Shown one piece after another: positions 10,560 to 22,032 of a DNA stretch of 64,000 bases. The DNA is from Gonapodya prolifera JEL478 (taxonomy: Eukaryota; Monoblepharomycota; Monoblepharidomycetes; Monoblepharidales; Gonapodyaceae): NCBI GenBank assembly GCA_001574975.1, contig KQ965861.1, positions 5,080 through 69,079 of the forward strand, given 5' to 3'. A program made the translations under genes and the position numbers. The notes under the pieces were generated by a model. The model was not told the origin of the DNA and made no database searches. It worked only from the letters and a program-made list of their open reading frames with translations. The first letter of the stretch is position 1, and the number at the start of each line of letters is the position of its first letter.

Positions 10560-12560
10560 CTTATATCTCCGACACTCCTCCCCTCCTCCACGCTAATGGT
10601 CGGAATGCCGATTGCTCAGCTGCAGGTTACGGTCTGCACAACATTCCCCGCGAACACGATCTGGTACGGCATCGTGTGACCCCCTTTCTTTGTTACCAGA
10701 GGGAACGTGACGATCTTCAATTCCACTGTGAGTCGACCTATTCGACAAAGGTGAATTCCTGGCGACTTTCGCAACCCACTCATGTCGCTCAACTGCCAGT
10801 TGGCAATCACCTAATTGACTGCAGTTGCTCGGCCCCCGCGGTGCGCAAATTCTATTCATAGACGCCTTGGCGCTAAAGCCTTTCAAAGAAAATGGGCCAG
10901 ACTTCTTTGCCACTCCCCATACTTGATCCTAGACGCCGCCATTAGGTCAACCTTCATCCAAAATACTTGGAACACGGATGAAACATCATCTTGTTATGCT
11001 CGGAAGACCCGAACCTAACAAAGAATAAAGGCTTATTTTTCACACCAGTCTTGCACTCGTCACCGCACTTCTAGTCCTCTGGATTGTCAGGCTCGGGAAT
11101 GGGCAAAGGCGGATCAGGATCAAAATATCCACTTCAACACCTGACCCAAGATCAGGCGGTGGGTCGTCTGGTTCGTCTGGCGGAATGGGAAAGTACTACC
11201 CAAAGCAACCCCACGCACACGCGACAGTAAGGCACTCACATATGTGCTCAGAGCTGTGACAATCGGAATCAATCACAGGGTACAGGGTCAATGTTGGTTT
11301 CCCAACAGTTCCCGCCCCCGTCTGCATCATGCACGCCTGCGGAGGGAAAATAACAGCGACCACCAAAAGCAAAATTTCAGCATGACATTGAACGAGTGCA
11401 AGCGAACGACGGAGCGGATCGGATAATTCACGCACATCTGCCGGATTCGCAGTCGGAATTGATCTGGCATTCACCGCCACCGTCGCGGCGTGAATGACCG
11501 CCAAGCGGAAGCACAGGGCAGTGAGCCACGAGGTTGCATTGCGGGGTCCACGTCGCCATGAAGAAGAGTGATAGGGCGCTAGACAAGTGCAGCCAGGGAA
11601 GAGAACGGGACACGGAGGCGCCATGTTGCGGCACGCGCACGTGGCATTGAGAGTTGGTATGTGGCGGTGTTATTTCGAGGGCTATGCCGCCGGGCTTTTG
11701 GGGTTTCTTCTTATCTGTCGAGGCTGTGCCAGTTGCTCACCGGTGCCATCTGGTCCACAGCACCCGTCCCCAGTCGCGCCGAAAAACGTGCAGGTTGGGA
11801 AGTGTGTTTCTTGGCAAATGCTGGGGTCATGGCTGGTGGGCCCCGGGCCACAACGCTACTCTATACTACTACCTTTGCCCTCTGCCAAGGCACCAGCCAC
11901 CAAGCGAGTGAGGCTGTGCAGAGAGGAATGTTGTGTGGTCACCCAGGTTGACATGTTGCAACAACTTCACTGATCAAATCGTCGGTGATGACTCCGAAAC
12001 AAATTATAATGACCGTTGGGAGACTTGTAAGAACCAATCTCTTGTCAATTATATGTTCTGAGATCGCGCAAAGTCGACAAGCTCACCGATACAGAAACGA
12101 TATTCTTCACACACCAAGTCATAAACATCGGCAGTTTACATTCCACAGGCCGTGAGGACATTGGTGATGATCATGAACCTGCGAGTCCTCCAGCTTGGAA
12201 CTATTCCTCTTGGCAATGAGCTTCGCTTCTTCTTGGACGCCAAGTGGAGGAGTAATGATGGATTGGCTTCGATGATGTGCGGCAAAGTAAGTTTAGTTCC
12301 GGCAATTGACTCTGTAGCAAGTCCGATTGACCCACAGACAACTCTATGATCAGGGGGATTCGCAGTTGGGCCTCGGCGGGTGATATGATGATCAAGTCCG
12401 CCGATAGAAAGGACGCAGTCGAATGTAACGAAGCAGCAATCACAATAGACGAAAGCAATCCAACAGAAACGAGCAGCAGCAATTTCCCAGCTCGTCCCCA
12501 AACCGGTCGTCGGCCCGCGTGGCTTCGGTGGTCGGGGTTCGCCTCCGTTCACACAAATCG
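10560..12560 (-). other. Weakly coding stretch with scraps of Cys-containing reading frames
   Basis: No full gene could be built in the 2.6 kb between the pseudokinase and insulysin. On the minus strand there are short open segments: one near 10740-10620 with CRIGRLTVELKIVTFP, one near 11470-11430 with GECQINSDCESGRC, one near 11330-11250 with GTVGKPTLTLYPVIDSD, and one near 12300-12220 with GTKLTLPHIIEANP. The last two resemble each other. ORF 12482-12201 starts with a signal-peptide-like run (MLLLVSVGLLSSIVIAAS). This could be one or more small secreted-protein genes, diverged duplicates or debris. Frames and introns were not resolved. Confidence 0.3.
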
Positions 12561-13059
12561 GTGTATTCCCCTTCTTCCTTCAGTCTCACAAAGCCAAATA
12601 TATGCCAAGCTAAGCCAAACATAGCTACTCGTCACTCCAAGAACCAACACATAGTCCGCACAGGATAACACACTACTAAGCTCAAAGACTAATGGTATTC
12701 AATCTCCCGCTCCAATAAAATACGTGGTCCGTACCGCGTAACAATTGTGCCGCTGGTCGTGCAGTCAAACCCAAGCAGGTCGCAATTACCTGCGATAACT
12801 CATGGTGGGAGCTTCGTATAACACGAGGATGAATGATGAATAAGTTTGGTGGGGATATGCTGGATGAGTCATTGAAAATGGAGAGTTTGAGTTGCGACAA
12901 ATAATATGCATAGGTGTTTTTGCACGACTTTCTTTTCCTGGATGTACATTGCTCACGTTGAACGCCCAATCTCCGAAGAGTTGCCAATCTGCAATTGAGT
13001 TGAGGCTCCATGAACCCCCTCACCTGGCTGGACCCTGAACCTCACCACCGATTTCTTCG

Positions 13060-16000
13060 ATGTCGCCGACCTTTCCCGGCGTTGTCTCTTGGACAGAGGA
13101 CATCATAAAACCGGTATGATGGCATCCCGCTGGTTGATTTCTGCGCGGCATTTGGCATCTAAGCAAGATTGGATGTGGACGTGAAATCCATCACCCAGGA
13201 TATCGATGACAGACTCTACAGACACATCACTCTCCCAAACAAGCTAGAAGCGCTGCTAGTTAGCGATGGAAGCACGGATAAAGCTGCGGCAGCAATTGGT
13301 GAGCTGCAGTCACAATCGTCCCAGTCGGCGATTGCACCCATCCAGACCTCGATTCCTATTAGACGTGCACGTGGGCTATATGTGTGACGACGATGACATA
13401 CCAGGACTTGCTCACTTCCTCGAGCACCTCTTATTCGTGAGTTAATCACAACCAATTTGACATCCTCGACGAACCTCTTACATATCTCTCCAAGATGGGA
13501 ACTGAAAAGTACCCTGAAGAAAACTCATATCTCGCTTTCCTTAACTCCCACGGCGGCGGCTCCAACGCCGGCACTTCATTAGATTCGACAAACTATTTTT
13601 TCCACATACAAGCGGACTATCTGCGAGAAGCTCTCGACAGGTTTTCCGGCTTCTTTACGTGTCCTCTATTTGATCCCAGCTGTACCGACCGGGAGATGCG
13701 CGCTGTCGATAGCGAACACAAGGGGAATATGCAAGAGGATGGGCACCGCCTCCATCAGATTGAAAAGACGCTATGTGATCCCAAGCATCCATTCCAAAAA
13801 TTTGGCACCGGAAATCTGGACACGCTTTCAGCTGTTCCGCTGAGTAAAGGTTTGGATGTGAGGGAAAGGCTGTTGGACTTTTACAAGCGGTACTATTCGG
13901 CAAACATAATGACGTTGGTGGTGGTCGGTAAAGGTGAGCTGCCTAGTGAAAATGCGTGTTCAAAGTCTGAAATCTAACTTGCTTCTGCTCATAGAATCTT
14001 TGGACGAACTGACCTCGATGGTGGTGGAGCACTTTTCAGCCGTTACGGTGAGGTTCACGCAAAATGGCAGGGAATGCTAACAACATTAATCCAAGTTTGT
14101 TCCAGAACAATAATGTGGAAGTCCCAAAGTATGATTGGGGACCCCTCACCAAAGACTTTCTCCTTGTGGGTACTTTTGTGGACATCCAATGTGTCTTCCG
14201 TCTACACAAACTACATACTGTCGGCACTCCACAGAAACGCGTGCTGGTAAAGCCCGTGATGGACGTTCGTCAGATTGAAATTACGTTCCCCTTTCCTGAT
14301 GCATACAAGTGGCCAAGAAGTCGCCCGGGCGGGTATGTGGCCACTTCTGAGCGCGCCACAGGTACATTTTCCCACCTGTTTGTACACCAACCCTTCCTCC
14401 AGATATCTGTCGCATCTCTTGGGGCACGAGGCTGAGGGCTCCATTCTTTCACTGCTGAAGTCGCTTTCATGGGCAAACGGCATGTCCGCTGGCGTGCATG
14501 AAGGGTCCATCGGCTGGTCATTTTTCAAGATCCACATTGATATGACCGAAGAAGGACTCGGCCACGTTGAAGAAATCGTGGAGATTGTCTTCTCTTTTAT
14601 CCAAATGCTCCAGAGTGCTGGCGTACAGGAATGGGCTTTTCGCGAATGCGAGCTCATGTTGCGATGCGAATTCAAGTTTCAAGAAAAGTGGGATGCGGCA
14701 GACTACGCGAGTGCAGTGAGCGGATGGATGCAGAAATATACAAAAAGAGAGGTTCGTGGCGAAGATTTGTCCCCGGTCCAAGTACGGTGATTTTCAATTT
14801 CTCCTTCAAGATTCTGTCTGGGCCGTACTTGATAGACCTTTTTGAACTCGATGCTGTATCTGAGTGCATGGCTTGGCTTCGACCAGATAATTTCCGGTGG
14901 GCTCCCCGTTTCACATCGTAAACGCCTTACTGATCTCAACTGATCAAAGTTGGAAAAATTGATCTCCAAAGCATCACAGTCATCTCACAGCAAGTTGCGA
15001 CTCCTGCACCCGAAGCTCCTTGGATGACGGAGCACTACTACGGCACATCGTACACCGTCGAGCCCCTTGATCAATCATTTCTTGATCGATGCTTCAATCC
15101 CAAGTCGTGGACCCAGCTTCATTTGCCGGCAAAAAATATCTTTATCCCAGAAGATTTACTCCTCAAGTACGGTCCGGATCAAACTGCTCCCATGGAGCAA
15201 GGAGATCAAAATATTGTGAATCCGATCACTCCGCCTACCACGACTCAACGTAAAGCCTTTCTTAAGTCCCGACCCCGTTTGGTGCGAAACGACACTGTTG
15301 CGAGAATCTGGCACAAGATGGATCGAGTTTTTAGCGTTCCGAAAGTGAACATGCTCTTCGACGTCAGAACGTGAGTTCTTTCACAATACATTAATGCACT
15401 GTGAAAACATGCTGAAAGTTCCGTTCCCAGTCGCCAAGTGAGTGCGGACGCTCGAAGCACAGTTTTGGCGGAACTATATGTTGAGCTTGTGAAGGACAGC
15501 CTTCAAGAGTTGTCCCACTTTTCCAATACTGCGGGTTTGTATTACACCTTGGATGCCTACGCGAGTGGGATAACGGTTTGTTGCTGACGTTCACTTGTTT
15601 TCGGGGCCGGAGAATATACTGATGCTGTGACCGTTCTCTTTCGTTTGTTCTCTGCGTAGGTTGGTTTCAACGGCTACAACGACAAGATCTCGTTGTTCGT
15701 GCACAAGGTGGCGGAGCGTGTGCGGACCTTGGAAGTTGACCCAGCTCGCTTCAAAGTCATTGCTGAGATTGTGAGTGAGCCTAGCATACAGGATCATCTT
15801 GCTCACCGTGCAGTGCGAGACGTACTCATATCTCCTCTTTGTAAGATGTCGCGATCCTACAAAAATTTCGACCAACAGAGTCCCTCTGCTCATGCAAGCT
15901 TTTACGCTGACCACTTGATGCTTGAGCGACGGTACACGTGTGATGAGAGACTGGAAGCGTTGCAAGGAGTTACCGCGGCTGATGTGCAAGGGTTTTATCC

Positions 16001-17060
16001 GAAGCTGCTATCTCATGGGTGAGGAGGAGTAGTTTATCTTGCAAGCGAGTTTCAGTTTCATTGCGATGTGATTTCGATACGGTTGCAGACTCCTGGTCGG
16101 ATTCGTTCACGGAAACATGTACGCATACGAGACGCTCGCTCTCGTGGAGACGCTTGTGGAAACTCTCCAGATCGGGTCGGCGTCACCCGAGGATGCGGAG
16201 TGGACTTTGGGAAGCGCGGTGTTGCCCACGCCATCGAGCTTTGTCTACGAGCGGAACGTTCCCAATCCCGACGACGTCAATTCTGCGATTTTGTACTATG
16301 TGCAGTGTGGCGATCCGCTGGATCGGGAGAACCGGCTGAGAATGTTGCTGCTGGATCAGATCATATCCGAACCTGCGTTTGACCAACTCCGAACAAAGGA
16401 GCAGCTCGGGTACATTGTCAGCACGCAGCTCGAACTGGTGTGTTTTTGTTTGTTTCTATTTCAAGTTTGCTTTCGCGTCTTTTAAATCGGCTGTGCTGTT
16501 CTGTGATGCCGTCGCCTTGTGTTCGACCACCCAAGCATTTGCGCATGGTGGGACTGAGCTTCACCATCCAGAGCGAAAAGGCGCCCAGATATCTGGAGGA
16601 TCGAATCGACGAGTTTTTGAAGCAGTTCTTGGAAAAGCTTGAAAGCTTGTCCTCCGAGGAGTTTGAGAGACACAAACAGACGCTTGTTGCAAAGTCTGTC
16701 GAAGAGGACAAGAACCTGAGCATGGAATCGAACCGGTTGTGGCTCATTATATCGAGCCGATACTTGGACTTTGACCAAGACAGTGACGATGCGTTGCATA
16801 TCCCGTCCGTGTCGCTGCCGTCGCTGATCGAGTGGTATAAGGTGCGGTTTCTTCCGGACTCTTCCTCACGGCGGAAGTTGTCCGTGCATGTGAAATCACA
16901 GAAAGCGACGGGTGAGTCTGACTGTGAGGACAAGGTAGCACGTGGAACGCAGATTCGTATTTCGGACGTGGATGAGTTCAAGAGGAAGACGGAATTGACC
17001 GTACCTGTGAGACCGATGAAGCCGCTTTCTTTCTATGAGGTGGAGGACTATGACTCGTAG
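13060..17060 (+). CDS. IDE: Insulysin-type M16 metalloprotease
   Basis: A zinc peptidase of the M16A (insulin-degrading enzyme/pitrilysin) family, cut by about 13 introns. The start ATG at 13060 gives MSPTFPGVV, then IDDRLYRHITLPN and EALLVSD as in insulysins. The inverted zinc motif HxxEH is HFLEH, followed across an intron by LLF|MGTEKYPEENSY; the distal Glu ligand is in EMRAVDSEHKGN. The half rich in family motifs continues with GYLSHLLGHEAEGS, VKPVMDVRQIEI, and the C-terminal half ends with LRTKEQLGYIVST and FTIQSEKAP, the exosite/lid region. The last exon closes at TAG 17058-17060. The family degrades short peptides in cytosol, peroxisome or mitochondria; the C-terminus YEVEDYDS shows no SKL-type peroxisomal signal. 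Length is near the usual roughly 1000 residues, and no broken exon was seen. Confidence 0.93.
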
Positions 17061-17578
17061 CGTAATTTATGTATATGAGCGTCGATGTCCCCACACATTA
17101 TATGCATATGTATTGCTTAACTTATCATGTGTATGAGATGAGATGCACATGTCAAGAAACGAATAAGCAACCAGAGGATAGGAGTGTAGTTATGTGAATG
17201 TAAACGGATTGGATGTGGGGGAGAGAAGGATGGGAGAGTACGGAGTTGGCTTGTGATTGATCGGTCCCTGAATGCGACGGTGAAACCTTTTGAGATTGGC
17301 GGGGATGGAACACGGAAAGGGAACGCAGCGGGGGAGATGCAGGACGAGGTGAGAGAGATTAAAAGAGTGTGGGTTGCTGGAGGGGAGTAGGTCCGAGTGT
17401 ACGGCGGAAGGCAAAGTATTAGGGGTGGCGTGCGTTCGTGCGGCAGTTGGGGCACACTGCTGTGGATGCGGCAGCACTCTCGCACTCACTTGGCAGACCC
17501 GGACACAGGAAGAGAAACGGGCGGAAACGAGAGCGAAAAGGAGAGAAAGAGAGCGACACGACGGGTCGCAGACGCAGG
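17061..17578. other. Intergenic, no gene seen
   Basis: 518 bp between the insulysin stop and the proposed start of the next gene. Purine-rich on the plus strand toward the right; several long accidental ORFs on both strands reflect this base skew. It should hold the insulysin 3' end and the promoter of the next gene. Confidence 0.5.
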
Positions 17579-20500
17579 ATGGCAGATGGACGGATGGCGC
17601 AGGAGATGGCGATGGCGCAGAGGGGAAGAGACAGCCATGCAGTAGGGGTGGGAATGGGACTGCGCAGCTACGGAAACGCATACGCGGACGAGAAGGAGGG
17701 CGGGATGGTGCACGCGGACGCCGGAATGGTGCGTGGTGGCTGCGGTTTATACTGCTCGCGACTCCCGCTCACGGCTGGCGCTCTCCCACGCTCCACGTTC
17801 CGAACAGTCCCCCATCCGCACTCCCCCGCCCTCGCCCCACTCGCGCAGACACGGGCACCACGCCCACACACCACACTCGTCCCCGCTCGCATCCGCATCC
17901 CCACACTCTCATCACTCTTCCCGCGGCGGTCGCCACAGAAACGCAAACGCAGACTCCTCCGCCCCTCCCTCACCATCCACTCCCGCAGCACAACACCCCG
18001 CAGAGCCAGTGTACAGAGACGACACCGAGATATGGTACGCGGCCCAGGTCGACGAGGTCCAGGCAGCCGAGGGGCAGCCCGTCGAACTACCGTACAGATT
18101 CGTGGCGGTTGGACGGTGCAATTATGCGAATACCAAGTTGGTGTTTGCGGAGGCGATGCCGACGTCGTTGTTGGGAAAGGTGTGTTTTCGGGACATGGGG
18201 GGGATGGCATGTGGGGTGAGGGGTTGAGGGGGTAGAGATGTTGGTGGCTGGACAATTGGAGACAGGCAATGGACCAGAACTTCCAGGAAGCGTGGCGAGA
18301 GGAGAGTCTGATTCACTCCCGTGGAAGTGCGGATGGACGGAAGTGTCGGGTGGGATATGTGCACGCACGCACGGACGGAGGGAGGGAGGGACTGATAGTG
18401 GAGTCGCAGGATTAAGTGAACTGTGTCCTTGGTGGCCGAGAGATGGAAAAAGTGCAGTGTATCCGCATGTTCGGCTCTCCTGCTACACATGCCTGGATCG
18501 ACGTAACGCATCTGGACTTGGTGGTCGTTTCTCGGTCGAACGCAACTCACCCTCGCTAAACCCCCCCCCCCCCCCCAACAACGAAAAGATGGACACGGGC
18601 CCCTTCAAGGCCCGCATCGAGATCTTGAATGGTTTGCCGGCGTTCACAATGTTTCAGGTGTGTGTCCGACGTCCGACGTTCGTACGTGGGTGGAGTGGGG
18701 TGAAGGGGATTCGCATAACAGGTTGTTAGAGAGGATCAAGTGCAATTGATGGGGGGATGCCGGGTTGGAATGAGGGTCTATTGGGGGGGAACTGGGGACC
18801 AGGCGATTGGGCAGATCGGATGGACGGGCGGTGTTGGTGCAAGGAGTAGGTGGTGAAGATGGAAGGCGGGACAGCAGGACGGTGGTGGAAAGACCCGAGA
18901 TGTCGTGTTTGGTTCACTGTAGTCGGACCCCTGACAGCGCCACTCCTTGCGCACATGCACAAAACGGACCGCATCGACTTACCCCTTCCTTTCTCCTTTC
19001 TCTCTCCCTTTCAACTTCAACCCCTTCCCACCCCCCACCCCCACCACAGCCCTTCCACCTCATCCTCTACCTCCTCGTCGCGCCCCTCCTCTCGCTCGCC
19101 TTCTTCTGCCTCGCCCTGCGCGCCGGTCCCTCGGGCGGCGTGCTCGCAGGGAACGCCATCGTGGTCGTGCTGGTCATGGGGAGCAGCGTCGCGTGGTGTG
19201 GAGGGGTGGGTGTGTCGGGGTGGAAGGTGAGCTTTGGTGGTGGTGGTTTTTTGTGGGGGAGGGGAGGGGGAATGGGTTTGGGTTTGGGTGATCACGAGCG
19301 GGGAGTGTCTGGTGGAAGGGAATGGGATCCTTGAAAAACAGCTCGTACAAGGATGTTGAATACGAACAGGGGAGAGAAAATTTGGAGGACGACAGGATCT
19401 TCAACATGTTTTCTACCTCCTCTTCGCATCCTAAACATGCACCACCCCACTCTCCCAGTTCTCCCGCAGCCTTGCCTCCGCCCTTGCCGTCTTCAATTCG
19501 GTCGACTCCCATACGGGCCTCCTATGGCAGGCCGTGCCCAATCCCGCCCTGCTGGCCAGGGGCGGTTGGGTCGCGCGGTGGGCGCGGTGGGGTTGGTCGC
19601 CGCCGTACAAGGTGCGTTGTTAGACGGGGTTCGGTGGTGGTGTTGGTGGTCGCTGTTTTTAACCCGACTCCAAACCCGTCGCCACGCCCCACACCCACCA
19701 GATCATCCGCATCACATCACAACCCCTCCCTTACTCCACCCTCGAACGCCCCCTGCCCCCTTCGTACACCCCCACGCCCGACATGCACGTGTCGCGGCAT
19801 ACCAAACTCGTCCCTCTCAACAACGTTCTCGACCTGTTGCGCCGGCCGCGGAATTCCAAAGCCGGGGGTGCGGAAGAAGGCCAGGCTTGGGGGAGGGCAG
19901 AAACGGGTCAAACAGACCCGTACCCGATGTCACCCTCGACTGTCGAGATGGGCCGGCCCGATTGGACCATTTGGCGGCCCGCCGCGCGGGTGCCCGATGT
20001 GACCCTGTCGGTGTCGGAGGCCGAGGACTACCCCCCCACACCGGATTATGTGCCTCTGGTTGGTACCGATAGCGAGTCCGACTCGGCGTGGGGTACGTTG
20101 CCCCCGCCGCCGCCGCCTCCCCCGCACGGCTCTCGCTACCGTCTTACTCCACTTGATCGGGCGAACGAGCGTACCCCCGTGCACGCTCGAACGGCATCGG
20201 AGCCAGCACGTGCGCCGTTCTTCGCCTCTTCCTCGCCCTTGCCCTCAATTTCGCCCTCACCTCCACGCGGGAGCACGTTGACACCGACCCCGTCGCTACC
20301 CTCGGTCACGCTCGCACCCCCACAGCTTGACATCGCCATCCCCGGGTCTGACATCTCCCCCGTTCTAGCCCCCACCATTAGCCCGCCGCGGCCTGCATCG
20401 CGGCACCGCAGATCTGTTACGTCCTCGGCGTCCTTGTCGCCACGCCTTGCCGCTGTACTGGCAGGTGGGAGGATCAGGAGGGGGACCGAGTCCCCCACGG

Positions 20501-20859
20501 CTGGCGAGCGGGACAGGGAACGCGAGAGGGGGAGGGAGAGAGAACGGGATAGGCGCAAATCCACCGCGTCGGTCTTGTCGTCGCATATGGCGGGAATGCT
20601 CCCCTGGATGGCCGATGGGGTGGTTGGTGGAGGTACGGGCGGGGGAGACGACGACCCCTCCGCTCCCCGGTCCAAAACACCGTCTGGCCGACCGAGCCAG
20701 TCGCTTCATCGGCGCGGGAGGTCCGATCATACCGTTGGCGGAGATGTCGAGCTCGGGCGTAAGCGTGACCGGGACGACCCTACGAGCCGGCCAAGGGACC
20801 GGTCGCGGTCCATTACGGCGCGGGTGTCGGAGTGGTTGGCGACGGCGGAGGTGAAGTAG
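17579..20859 (+). CDS. Unknown two-TM protein with long disordered Pro/Ser/Arg-rich tail
   Basis: Proposed exons: 17579-17728, 17808-18179, 18589-18657, 19050-19226, 19459-19611, 19702-20859, all joined at phase 0. The N-terminal 150 residues are Ser/Pro/His-rich; a conserved-looking core follows (QPVELPYRFVAVGRCNYANT, MDTGPFKARIEILNGLPAFT). Two hydrophobic segments follow, FHLILYLLVAPLLSLAFFCL and LAGNAIVVVLVMGSSVAW, then a Trp-rich soluble part (WVARWARWGW). The last exon has a 300-residue tail with PPPPPPPP and RERERERD-type charged repeats. The first exon is the least certain. The 409-nt intron 3 to 18588 carries a C16 run near its end. No family recognised; the core suggests a conserved membrane protein, the tail a docking or phosphorylation platform. 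Confidence 0.55.
18561..18576. repeat. C16 homopolymer in an intron
   Basis: Sixteen consecutive C just before the acceptor of the third exon of the 17579-20859 gene, where a polypyrimidine tract is expected. Length is unusual and it may be a sequencing-sensitive site. Confidence 0.8.
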
Positions 20860-21230
20860 ATCGACCGTTTCTCTTGCGTAGGAAACGGGGTGATGGTAAG
20901 GGTGGTTGTGGCCTGATTCGACGGGAAGTGTGAGGGATAGCGTCGCGGTGACTTTCACGCCCCGGTGGCGTTCGCGGTCTCTTTCTTTGTGGGGTAGACG
21001 GGACGGGTGGCGGTTTAATCTATTCGTTTATTGTTATTTGATGCCCTATGTCGCGCGTCGTATGTATGCTGTATGCGGTGAAAATTTTGATGGTTGTACT
21101 GAGGATTGTACCAATGACCGAACCCGAGGAACAAACGAAAGAAAGGACTGGTCGGGGAAATGAAGCCATCTTCGGGCACGGTAAATTCGCGGCAATTAAT
21201 TGCAGTGCCCCTCCACTGCCCCATCCAAAT

Positions 21231-21855
21231 CGATGAAAAATGCCCCGTCTCCTGGACTTACAGCTTATTGATTGCCGTGGAAATGGGCGACGCGACAGCT
21301 TTTTTTATTTCATCAAAGCAGGAGCGAGTCCCTCCGCATGCAAGGCTGTGTCACTGTCAGCTGACGTAATTGGTTGGAAACGGGTGGGAACGTGGCCAGC
21401 TGAGAGGATTTATCACCAAGAGGCTACGAAATGGAGTGATACCGGAATCGGAGAGAGTGCTCTCGCGCTTACGATTGTACATGGTCATTACAACGTTGTT
21501 CAAATACTGCTCGACCAGGGAGCCGATCCGAACCAAAAAATAACGTGGACTATTCCAGGTCATAGTGGAAATCTCACCTGGGATCCTGAAGTATGGGACC
21601 GAATGCGTTGGGGCTGCTCTTTCACATTTCCCAATGCTCTCGCATTGACCGCTGCTCTCTGTGGGAAAATGACGGAATGGACTTACATTCGACACGCCGG
21701 GCCGTGATGGAAGAGCAGAGTTCAACCGGAAAGGCGGCTGTGTGGAAATTTACAGGCCTGTGTTTCTCAGGGACATGACTGCTTCCTACACGCTCACTCC
21801 GCGTCCGGACATAGTGAAATTGTTGCTCGATCATGGAGTAATGGCTTCTTGAGCA
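21231..21855 (+). pseudogene. Ankyrin-repeat gene, apparently frameshifted
   Basis: The reading frame at 21240-21707 contains ankyrin helices (ESALALTIVHGHYNVVQILL, DQGADPNQK) and a block VWDRMRWGCSFTFPNALALT that matches the ankyrin-kinase at 37787-39648 (LWDRMKWGYTCTFPTALSLA). The expected N-terminus (YSLLIAVEMGDAT, compare RSLIIAIEGDDIA in the kinase) is in another frame and meets it at the T7 run near 21300. A further ankyrin piece (RPDIVKLLLDHG) near 21800 is in a third frame and ends at a stop by 21852. Two frame changes without usable introns argue for a decayed paralogue, or for assembly errors. It may once have been the 5' end of the SP-RING gene to its right. Confidence 0.6.
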
Positions 21856-22032
21856 GTCCTTGATGTGGTCACTGAGGGGAACCAAGGTCCAAGGTCGTCC
21901 CCCTACTTTTGCCCTATCTTCACTAACGGAGCATTCCAATACCAAATTCTATCGAAACACCGCGTTCTGAGCTGGCAACGTCATTGGACAACGCTAGACA
22001 GGGCAATTTTGAACTTGGGCAACTGTCATTTC

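Noticed and set aside
17374-18235. Long overlapping ORFs in all frames near 17.4-18.2 kb
   Set aside because: They come from strong purine skew and Pro/Arg-rich composition. Only the frame that links by phase-0 introns to the conserved core was kept.
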